Source: Escarpia spicata (lineage: Eukaryota; Annelida; Polychaeta; Sabellida; Siboglinidae). Taken from it: a stretch of 64,000 bases of DNA. The first letter of the stretch is position 1; each line of letters begins with the position of its first letter. A model generated the notes under the pieces. The model made no database searches. It was given only the letters and a program-made list of their open reading frames with translations, and was not told the DNA's origin. Positions 42,301 through 52,800 of the stretch are shown in pieces. The stretch is from contig OZ023213.1 of assembly GCA_963995525.1 (NCBI GenBank), positions 15,858,033 through 15,922,032 of the forward strand, read 5' to 3'. The translations under genes and the position numbers were made by a program.

Positions 42301-45300
42301 TGAATTATTTTTCCCTGTTACTTTCTTTCCAATTACAGTGAGCACAATACAGTAGTAGGTCCAACAAGTGTGTCAAAATATTACGTACAATTTTGTTTTG
42401 ACACTGAGTTTTTTTGTATGGATACAAGTGATGCGTTATGAGTTAACTAGAGTGTATTAACTTTCCAGACATACGTGACCTGTAGGTTAGATAGAGAGTG
42501 TTGGCTGATGTTGGTGACAGCGTAACTAATGGTTTTGACCCTATTACCTTTCCAGACATACGTGAACTGATCAGTGTTGATGATGCCATGGAAGATGAAG
42601 CCCTACATTTTGGGCCAAACGGGGGCCTCATATTCTGCATGGAGTAAGTGTACTTAGGTCAAAATATTTATATATTAATATGGTAAATTTGGGACATTGT
42701 AAGAGCATCTCCACCCAGGTGCTGAAGTCCAGTTGCTTCTGTTTGTGTTTGTTCATTTCCTTGGACCATTTGATGATGTATTTCGAAAACAATAAAGGTA
42801 ATCATTTACCAAGTTACATATTTGCTTTGCTAACCATTTTAGAAATAATTAAATTACATGGAAACTGTAGAGTGGTTAGCGACTCCTTTGTGAGCGTCTG
42901 TAAGAACAGATTATTGTAGTTATGATAACTGATGCTCTAAGTGTGTTGTTCCATAGATGATAGATGGGTGTAAGCTGGTTTTGAATTAAATGGTCTAGAC
43001 ATAATATCATCCATAAAGTTGTCTTTGTAAAACTGTGTCTGTACTCGGGAAAGCATGGAATGATATGTGTTATGACTGCACCTTAAAACTAGTGTTTGTG
43101 AAGCAAGTCTGTTCTAACAGTTAGAAACAAGGCAGCTGAATTCTTAATTTCTACTGAAGTAGTAGTTCTTAATATCTGATTTGTTGATGTAGATACTTTG
43201 CACAGAACTTTGACTGGCTCAAGGAAGAGCTTGATGATATGGAAGATGACTACACCTTATTTGATTGTCCAGGTATGAAAACTTGGTAAAATTTCTGTTT
43301 GAATGATTGTCCAGTGCAACACGTCAGTCACTGCCTGTACTTGCAAGTTAAAACCAGCTGTTATGTTTCTGTTCTGTTTACCCCATAAACCTCAGTATAT
43401 GTTAATGTATGACGTGTCACCTCTATATCATTATATTGATGAAATGCAATGCATTTTTTAAAGTTGACAAAATCATGATTTTTTTGTGATTTATGTGATT
43501 TTATTATAAAAATCTTATGTTTGTAAGTATGCACAGTAATCCAAGTTTTATCTTAGAAATAAACTTATATGAACCAAATGTATACTGCGGTAAAGTTTCA
43601 ACAAAACCTGAATGAGGATCAAGTTGCATTCAGAGATCATCTATCTTTTAAATACCAATTTCCAGTGAGTGAACATTCCCGATACACTATATTTATATCA
43701 TTTTACTCCACTCCATATAAAGTTTTTCCCATAATATGCAATTTTAAGTTAAAACATTATAAAAGATGAACAATTATATCTGAGTCACACGTTTATTACT
43801 CCACTGGCCAAACCTGGCGCCTGGTAATTTTGCGAAAGTGGATAGTACATGAAATGCCAAAGTGATATATATGTCAGCAAGTACGACCAAATAGGTAAAT
43901 ATTGCTCCTGTTGTACGTACACTTCTTAAAAGCAGTTAAACTAGTTAGTAGTTTAACTCACAGTGCAACTTTAACCATTTAAGTACTACAGCCCTGACCA
44001 GCTGTGACCACTGAATACTGCATTCACAGTGAATATGCAAGACAATGGACTATCTCACTTCACGTCAAGATTTGAGAAACAAAACTGAATTTTATTAATA
44101 GGAATGTTATATATTTTCGGAAAGTATGATAATCGGCTAGTAAAATGAGCCATATCATTTTACATTCCCTCGATATGGTAACCAGCAATCCAAGACAGCC
44201 GCCAAAATGTCAACGTTTTTGCAGTTGCTGAACACAGTTGTATACTAAGTTCGTTGACATCATTATTGTGTCGATCGTCAACATCCGACAAAGATTCTTT
44301 GCTAAAACTACAAAATAATCGGTTCAAAACACGGTGGTAAATCGCTAGTTGAAGTAATGCTGTCCGCCACTATGGCCACCACAGATTTTGATAATCCATC
44401 ATTAAAAACTCCGAAAATGTCTGTAAACTATTTGATATTGATAATAAACGATGACCACTGCTGAATAGCTAATTTATTTGCGTTGACAACCATACACAAC
44501 AAGTGGCTCCACGTAGAGGATAATTATGAGTAAAAACGATTTGAATAACCCGCCTGTTGTACTGAAGCATCACAGACAGGGCGGCTGGAAATCCAGACTG
44601 TCGTACTGAAATGGTTAATGTTCACATAATGATGCATGTTCCAGGTCAGATAGAACTCTACACACACGTGCCCAAACTGTCGTACTGAAATGGTTAATGT
44701 TCATATATTTGGACGATGCATGTTCCAGGTCAGATAGAACTCTACACACACGTGCCCGGCCTGTCGTGCTGAAATGGTTAATGTTCACGTAATGATGCAT
44801 GTTCCAGGTCAGATAGAACTCTACACACACGTGCCCCGGCCTGTCGTGCTGAAATGGTTAATGTTCATATAATGGGATGATGCATGTTCCAGGTCAAATA
44901 GAACTCTACACACATGTGCCCGTCATGAAGCAGTTAGTAGATCAACTCCACAGCTGGAACTTCTATGTGTGTGGAGTGTTCCTGCTCGATGCCCAGTTCA
45001 TGATTGAGCCGTCCAAGTTTGTGTCCGGTGTGCTCTCTGCCTTGTCCACTATGGTCAACCTAGAGATCCCCCATCTTAACATCATCACCAAACTGGATCT
45101 GCTCAATAAGTCAGCCAAAAAGGACCTGGAGAGGTTAGTAGAGATGGTGTTTCTTAAATGGAGATTGTTCGTTAGTTTCTATTGTAAAATCGTGTTGTAC
45201 AGTATAAAATAACATCCATTCTAACATACTTACTGCCCAAATATGTTTTGATTTCAAAAATGTTTACAAGAATCGCACATAAACTGCTTCCCTCTGAAAC

Positions 45301-47338
45301 ACAAATTTCAGCCGAAAGTTAATGGTTAATTAAAGCACGAATAGGCAGTCAGTTTGTTATACATGTAGTTTATACAGAATAACAAGATGTCATGATAAAA
45401 AACGGACAACCTCCCTTTTACCTGCATATTAAAGGTCTGTGGAGATGATCCTCTCCTTGTCCCAGGCCATTGATTTTTTGTCCTCTTCTCCAAATCCAAT
45501 GGCATCCACGTTCTTCATTAACACTGGGGTAATATCTCTTAACTGTAGTTAAGATCTCAGTCTCAGCTCCAATTCTCATTGTGCAGATGCACCCAATTGA
45601 TATTTATATTAATTAATAAAAAATAAGTGATTTGTTATTTTAAAATTGTAATGAGATTTTACATATTTATTTCTTTAATATTTTTTTGAGTAGATCCCGA
45701 GGGGTCGTCTCCACCATTGACATGTGTTCTGTGTATGTAGGTACCTGGAGCCAGACCTACACCAGTTGTTGGCAGAAGAGATGGATGACAGTCGAATGAG
45801 CAAGAAGTTCCAGAAACTCAACAAAGCCATTGCTAGCCTGGTTAGTCATTGCACTCATTACAGTTTTATATCCGATTAATTATAATTATGTTTATTAAGA
45901 ATGTACATTGGTTAACTGAATGATTATTTTATAGGAATGTATTGCTATTTATAACATCATCATGATCTTTTATATACCTAATATATTCACCTGCCACATG
46001 ACCTTTGCAACAAGGTCCTTCAAGCGGTCAAAAATGGCTGCCAAACATGTATAGTTCTCAGACATTCTGTCAGATATTTTCTATAAATTCAGGTTCCATA
46101 CGTTTTTTCTTTGCAACAAAAATCATGCAATATTTTAAAGAGGGAGGTACAGGTGGGTCATGTTAGTTTTGTTGTTGTTATGCCGACAGTTTAGATGTAA
46201 TGGACATATAAAAAAAAATTGGTCAGCAAAGCTTGACCAAGATCATGTGCATCATTTTGACTGCAACATACTGGATCCATCAATTGATAGGTGCTCTTTT
46301 TACAGGACATGTAGAAAGACCACTGTACTGAAATTATACTACCAGTAATAAATCTTCACCTTTAAAGGTACACAATAATTTCTCCACCCGATGGTTTTTT
46401 CTCAAATTCTTGTTGCAAACAATTCATGATAAGTGTACTTCAACTATCAAGATTAAAACATAGAACATTGTTGATATTATGTGATTGGTAGACACCCTAC
46501 AGCTTCCTGTACTTGTCCCCCAGGTGGATGACTACAGTCTTGTGCAGTTTCTGCCACTTGATATAACGGATGAGGATTCAATCAACGACGCACTCATGCA
46601 GATAGACACGGCTATTCAATATGGAGAGGACTTTGAGCCAAAGGAACCAAAGGTACAGCGTCCAGGGTTTAACTTACAGAATGCAATTTTTGTGTTAGGA
46701 ATTGGTTTGATTTTCATAATTAATCATTGTTTTAGCCAAACCAGTCGATCGATTGTATGATTGGTTTGTGGGCAAGTTGGTGGCAGAACTAGTGTGGCTC
46801 ATCAGTGGCAATTTAGACGTTAACATAGGACAGACTTGACCGAAGTGCAAGCACGTATTTGTAATAACAAACACTTGAAACTTGTGGTTACACGTTTAAT
46901 ACGCTGATTCTTCCCGTAACGTGATGTTTTGGAAAATGTCAGTGGTGCCTTTTTCATGAAACTGAAACAGGTCTTGGTAATTCAGTAATCGTACATATTT
47001 CACTCAGAATTTTTTGTGTATAATCAAAACGATCATTGATCACACAAGATTGTTTTAAATCGGGGGGGGGGGGGGCGTTGTTTCAGGATTTTGGTTTGCC
47101 TGAAGGGGAATGCAGTTCAAGGTTTTGGTGATCCTTACGGGTGGGTGCAGTGCAAGGTTTTTTGTGGGTTTGGGTGCATTTGAAAATTTAAATGGGTAGC
47201 TGTGTCCCCCCCATTGGTAAAATCCTTGATCAGCTGCCTATCTGCTATAATAAAGTAACACCCCTGGTTTTGTTTCAGGAATGTGATGACGTGGACGATC
47301 CAACAGGAAGTGAGATACGGGAATACTTTGACGACTGA
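39334..47338 (+). CDS. GPN3: GPN-loop GTPase 3, complete, 8 exons, 284 codons
   Basis: Exons: 39334-39381, 41376-41484, 42556-42643, 43193-43272, 44893-45133, 45741-45840, 46524-46652, 47279-47338, all with GT-AG introns and matching phases. They sum to 855 nt, that is 284 residues plus stop, the length I recall for the human protein. Exon 1 holds the P-loop (MGPAGSGK). Exon 3 holds the GPN insertion ([10 protein letters not shown]) that names the family. The exon 4/5 junction holds G3 (DCPGQIELY), and exon 5 holds G4 (TKLDLL). The acidic C-terminus ends [11 protein letters not shown]3 works with GPN1 in cytoplasmic assembly and nuclear import of RNA polymerase II. No lesion is seen. Oddities: a 1.99-kb intron 1 with a foldback repeat and a tRNA-like sequence, and three extra copies of the exon-5 acceptor region just before exon 5. 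Confidence 0.97.
39626..39890. repeat. foldback/MITE-like inverted repeat in GPN3 intron 1
   Basis: TTATAACTTGAGTTTTGCCT at the left is matched in inverse orientation at 39890, with arms of about 55 bp (including the GCGTTAGTTCCAT part) around a ~150-bp centre. No coding capacity. It resembles a small non-autonomous DNA transposon; a TA duplication is possible but not certain. Confidence 0.6.
40500..40572 (+). repeat. tRNA-like sequence with A and B boxes (SINE head or tRNA pseudogene)
   Basis: TGGCTAAGTTGG (40510-40521) fits an RNA polymerase III A box and GGTTCGAATCC (40554-40564) is a perfect B box; the 32-bp spacing between them suits a tRNA. The acceptor stem does not pair properly, so it is not a functional tRNA. 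An AT-rich tail follows, as in a tRNA-derived SINE. It lies in GPN3 intron 1. Confidence 0.55.
40590..41375. other. rest of GPN3 intron 1, nothing recognised
   Basis: AT-rich. The stretch 40700-41030 is somewhat more complex and may be an unrecognised old repeat, but I cannot assign it. Confidence 0.3.
41485..42555. other. GPN3 intron 2
   Basis: AT-rich intron. A 27-bp direct repeat around TTGAATCTTCACATGATTTT near 41725-41790 is visible; nothing else. Confidence 0.6.
43273..44596. other. GPN3 intron 4, 5' part
   Basis: AT-rich and without recognised elements before the tandem copies of the exon-5 acceptor region begin. Confidence 0.6.
44597..44921 (+). repeat. four tandem ~79-85-bp units each with the GPN3 exon-5 splice acceptor and start
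   Basis: Each unit reads GAAATGGTTAATGTTCAYRT, a variable spacer, GATGCATGTTCCAG, then the first 29 nt of exon 5 (encoding [10 protein letters not shown]). Exon starts fall at 44645, 44729, 44808 and 44893; only the last continues as exon 5. In the three upstream copies the frame runs into a stop 5 to 14 codons after the duplicated part. The G3-motif residues are identical in all four units. The acceptor sequences are equally good, so they are potential decoy acceptors. Confidence 0.9.
45134..46523. other. GPN3 introns 5 and 6
   Basis: Apart from exon 6 (45741-45840) this stretch is AT-rich intron. Nothing else is recognised. Confidence 0.6.
47062..47075 (+). repeat. G14 homopolymer in GPN3 intron 7
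   Basis: Fourteen consecutive G, an uncommon run in this AT-rich DNA and a likely length-variable site. A related GGTTTTGGTG-type duplication follows at 47085-47170. Confidence 0.85.
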
Positions 47339-48200
47339 AGTAACCCAAAAATACACATTCGATGTAATGTTTCATGTGGGATCGCAGACACCATTGGTTT
47401 CATGTAGCATGCATTGCTGTTTGGAGATCTAATGTTGGAAACGCAACATGCTCAGTTTGATCAATGCAAAGGGAATATGGCACATATGTGTGACTGAATA
47501 TTATAACGTCACTTTTGTATACTATTTCCGACAGTGTAAGCACCTTGTGTGGAACTGGATGGTTGAGATGTCAGTTGCAGACCCAATTATTGCTTTAACA
47601 GGACTGTTTCAAGATGCATATATAACATTCATTTGTCTGGACTTGACTACCATAGAAACATTTCTGAAACAATCAGAAATTCAACACAGAAAAACCTATG
47701 TTGTAGTTTACAAAAGTTCAACATATTTCTGTGTTACTATTTTTAAACAAGTCAAAATTTGCATTTCGGTGTATAAAGACTGTTACTGCAGCCAATTCGT
47801 ATGATCAAGGCAACAAGAATATCAAGGTTAATGAAAACAAGACTTGGTCGCTGCATTATTGCCAAGATTGTAACTAATGCTACCATTTTCTGCATTCTGT
47901 CTGCTCTGACAAATATCCTGCTCTTATTGTACTATAGGAAATAAGTGTTCCAACACAAATATGCAATGGTGACTCACTGCAGGAAAGACTAGTTTTGAAA
48001 CAGGTCCTGCTAATAGACAATAACGAAGCATTCATAGAATTGCGTTTTAGGTACAATTCTGTTAATTTTAGACAATGTTATATACATGTATTTGATACAG
48101 ATTGTGTACTTTTTAAGCTTAAAGTGTGTTATGTAATTACACCGTGTTGTCTGTATATATTACGTGTTGTTAATAATAAAATACAACATTTTCTATAACA
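47339..48200 (+). other. GPN3 3' untranslated region with poly(A) signal
   Basis: The stop TGA at 47336-47338 is followed by about 840 bp without a gene. AATAAA at 48175-48180, then ACAACATTTTCTATAAC, is a plausible poly(A) site. Frames of 67-118 codons in this stretch look random (Cys/Phe/Tyr-rich). Confidence 0.55.
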
Positions 48201-49858
48201 TACTTGTTTATTTGCATCATCTCTAGAACAAATTAACAGAGAATGTTTCTATAAACATGATCAGTGAATTCACAAATTACCCACATTTTTAACAGCAATT
48301 TACTGGCCATGATAGCATTGTTTGCATGTATAACTTGTGATATAAATTGCCATAACTAGCCGCATGCATCAATTCACTGACGAGGCCATGTACAAATTTT
48401 ACATCTGTAAGTTGTCTTACATTTTGTTTTTGACGTCGCTTTAATAAGTAATGAAATCTTGTAGGGGAAACTAGCCAGTTACGATTGTATTAATTAGTAA
48501 CTTATTTACATAAAATCCTTCATTTCAACAAGTTTTCATGTGAATGCTGTTTTTGCATTAAAATAAATGTATAACATACTTTTCAGGTATTGGTGAACAA
48601 ATGTTAAATATTTATCTTACTTCTCCACATGAACACAGCTGCTGGTGTACCATTTAATATGTCACAAAACAAATATTCCTCACAGTACACCAAATTATCG
48701 TTGCAAATTTGTATCATATACAAAATAGCATTACACTGTATCTGGTAAAAACAAAACTCCCTTTGTTTTGTATAAAGAGCAATTTAAAATACAGGTATTT
48801 TCTATGATAATCACCTAATTTGTCTTACAGATCAAAACCTTTGGTACATGAAGGTATATCACAGCAACACGAATTATTGTAAAATATAGCTGATTGTTGA
48901 TACCTGAAAGTTACAAACCAGGGAACTTGACAATTGTGGTGGCACAAGTATCTCTGCATCACAACTATAGCTAGAAGTGTCATCGAGTTCTTGCAAGCCA
49001 TGAACGTAAAATGTTGGCTCACGTATTTTCATATAACAATTACAGACCTGGCAAATTAAAAATGTCGACATAAACGTCCCACAAAATAGCTACAGGCCTT
49101 GTACAAGGCGCAATCTTAAAATGTTGGCAAATATATTTCCACATCACGACTACAGACATAACAAATTTATATGGAATCCTTACAAAAAGACATGCAAGTT
49201 AAAAATTTTAACAAATATTTCCACATCACTACGGCCGTAATTATTATATATGGAATCCCTATACAATTACAAACCACGAAACAATAAAGCATTGACACAA
49301 ACGTTTCCATAAAACAACTACAGACTGTGTAACACATAAGGAATCGACACAATAATGCTGCTTCAACATTCACCCACTAGGGGTCAGAACCATGTTCTGC
49401 CAATGTCGACTTTCTTCGAAGCGAATACATAGATTTGACGCCGCTCTTGCTGATATCTGTCAAAAAACACAAGAATGTCTTTTAAAATACATCAATTTAC
49501 TGCCACTGACATATTATTCTGTCTATCGAGTTTGTATCATAAAATCTGACACTAAAACTACTAGCCACAACCTACTTTTACAATGCTACACTTGTGAAGA
49601 AAACACATTATCAAAGCATAAAAACAACACATAGAATATTCTCAACACAAACGTAGATTTCGTTGGAACTAGCTAGATTTAGAAAATGGCATCCTAGATT
49701 CCCTGCAAGTAATCATCAGGTACAAGATTTATACAACACATTTGCGAAATCGCACATACATAACTGGCTAAAAGTGCATCACGCAGCACTAACAGGACTG
49801 CAACATTGACAAGAACTCGTAAACACATTGAGAGAGCATTACAACACCTGCCACTTAC
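48201..49858. other. non-coding DNA, with diverged repeats near 48900-49340
   Basis: Phrases of the type CCACATCACNACTACAGAC and ACAAACCNNGGAACTT recur loosely at about 80-bp intervals between 48900 and 49340, suggesting a degenerate tandem repeat. The 3' end of the minus-strand gene should lie here, but I could not identify its final exon. Confidence 0.35.
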
Positions 49859-52800
49859 CTTCCTTTGGTGTTTCTCCCACAAGGAGTGATTTTCGTTTGC
49901 GCGTGGAGGTGGGGGTGGCGGCGGAATCTGTGGCTGGAGTTCTGTAACGTACAGAAACGGCTGTAGTACTGCTAGTAATGGACAATCAAATGTACCGTAT
50001 TCACTCTCTTAAATGTACATGCCTTATTCAACATACACCCCTTTTTAGCAGCATCTGACATCGTGACGGCAATCTCCAATGCCAACATTGAAATTTTGCC
50101 ATCAATGTCACACTAGATTCAAAGCTCAGTGATCAAAAAAGGTCAAAAGGTGCACCTAAGTTAACAGACTTTACAGTGTTCTGGTACCCTGTTGCTCGTA
50201 TGTGATAAATATCTGTTGAGATGGCTATACCCAGGAACCCCCGAAACCAGGTGTACACCCCTTTACGCTGATCAGAATGCAAAAGTTGACATATGTGTCT
50301 CAAATATTTGTAGGTGTACTGTAAGCTTAATAGAACAAATATAACACCTGGAAACCAACTCTACTTGGAAACCAACTCTACTTGGAAACCAAGTCTACTT
50401 GGAAACCAACTCTACTTGGAAACCAACTCTACTTGGAAACCAAGTATTGACCCACTGCTTCATTGTTTGAGGTACAAACTCTGTTACTCTGCCAGCAGGC
50501 CAAGCATACGTGAAATTGAAATATGTACCTTATATTTGTCTCATACTTTCCTATAACGATTATAAATCACCTTTCTGCTTAAAGTGTTCGTGACGCAAGG
50601 TGATTTATTCGTAAAACTTCAACCATGAAGTAACTATATAAAGATGTCGCACCTTAGGATTAAGTCACACACAGGTACTTTGGGGCTGCAGGGCTTCTCA
50701 TGGATATGACGTGCAGTCCAATAATGAAACGGATTTCAGTTTTGTGTATATTTCATTACAATCTGTAATAAAATGTACACATAGTGTAGAAAGGATCTGT
50801 AATAAAATGTACACGGAGTGTACAAAGGATGTGGGGTGGATTGAGGTCCACGTACCTGAGTGGTGTACTCTTCCGTAGTTCCCTCTTTGCACTCTTTGGT
50901 GTTGTCTGAGGAAACAAAACAATCACCAGCAGCATTAACATTAACTAGCAAAATGCCCAACCTCTGGATGACACTACATACACAGACGCATGAGATCATT
51001 TCCCACAGTATCCGCAAATGGCATTTGTTATGTAAATAATTTGAAGTTTTCTGCGTTACGTATAATGTCCCCCAACTGATTGGCAGTCCTGGTGACCTGG
51101 GAACAATCGCAGAAAGTATGCTTAATGTTATAAACAAATGATTTACATCTGTTTAATGTGTGGGACGAACCCCAAAACTGGTAAGAATTTTCACGAAAAT
51201 AAAGGGGAATTTTCACGAAAATAAAGGGTTATTTTTCTTCTACGATATCATAGATTAATCCATGAAACTTTGGTGCCTCAGATGCAAGTCATCCATAAAG
51301 AAAACTAGCACAATATGCCACACAGACACACATACATACAAATGCTAGTTCAACAATAATTAGATTCTACAAGCCAGAAAGGATGCAAGCATAATGTGTC
51401 TTTATACCAAGAGTCAACAGGACTTATAGTTTAGTGCAGATTGACTTGAATTCTAATTCAGACTTAGCTATGCTCTCAACTGTTTAACCCAGATAGTTGA
51501 ACTCTTCAAGGTTGTAGAATCTAAGATTAGGCAATTGCATTTACCCGTATCTTTCCTTTCACGAGAACGGACTCTTCATCTTTTATGCGTTCCACAGCCG
51601 ATGAACATTTTGACGAGCCGCCACTTTTACGATCCGGCGTGTCTATCACCACCCAACTGTCGTCAAGGTCATCTGAAAGCGTATTTGACCTTCACTTGAT
51701 ACCGCTCTCGCATCACTTTCTACATTAGACACTGGTGCTCTGTTTGGGAAATATTTACATGGTTAGTTCATGTGTCAAACCAGCAGACCTATATGGCATG
51801 GACCATGGCAGTGAAAGAAAAACTAGAGTACAGGTTTGCAAAACAACAGCTGGGTCAAAAGACAATAAAAAAACTAGAGGACTTGAGGAAGGAGGTGGGT
51901 GTGAATGAGAAAAGGCTAGTGAGGAGTCGACTAAAGTGGGCTGGACATGTGGAGCGAATGGGAGAAGAATTCTCAACAAAGAAAGCACATGCCCGAAGAG
52001 AGGTAAACAGATACAAGGAAGACCAAGACTACAATGGAAGGATAGCGTGAAGGGGGATTTGGAGGGATTGGGAGAGGATAATGGAAGACTGAGGGGAGTG
52101 GAGACGGGAGGTGGAGACAGGAGGTGGACAACATGAGATGGAGACGGGAGGTGGAGACGGGAGGTGGAGGTGGAGGCAGGAGGTGGAGGCAGGAGGTGGA
52201 GGCAGGAGGTGGAGACTGGAGGTGGAGGCAGGAGGTGGAGACTGGAGGCAGGAGGTGGAGGCAGGAGGTGGAGACTGGAGGTGGAGGCAGGAGGTGGAGG
52301 CAGGAGGTGGAGACTGGAGGTGGAGGCAGGAGGTGGAGGCAGGAGGTGGAGGCAGGAGTGCAAGAACAGTGAGTGGAGAAAGAAACACTGGTGAAGCAAC
52401 AAAGAAAAGGAAAAGGCTAACTACCTTGTGTCAAAGTGTCCTTGCCTTTCCTTGCACGCTTGCCACCAGATGCCAGCACCGGTGATGACAACGAAACGGG
52501 TTGTAGGTGGCGGGATTGTAACTTGGTGAAGCTATTGCCTTCGACTTCTCCATTCTTCACTTTTGGGGTCTTCTTACTTGATCTGTCGCTTTGTTGTGAC
52601 TTCCTTGCTGATAGAACCCTCTTTACGCCTGACTGACGGCGATTCTTTGGTGTATCCTTGCACACCTTGTCAACGTAGAGAGGATAATTAGTACAGGTAT
52701 CTCAAAATGTTTCTACTATGTCAGAATTAATTCAATCATGATTAAAACACGACCGGATACATGAAATAACAATGTGAAATACCGAGACATTAAAGAAGTG

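Noticed and set aside
47448..48198. Frames of 118 and 67 codons after GPN3
   Set aside because: They lie in the probable GPN3 3' UTR, have random-looking Cys/Phe/Tyr-rich composition and no family resemblance.
51755..52402. Proline/leucine-rich 215-codon frame and Gly/Glu-rich frames at 52.1-52.4 kb
   Set aside because: Translations of the GGAGGTGGAG minisatellite in intronic DNA of the minus-strand gene.
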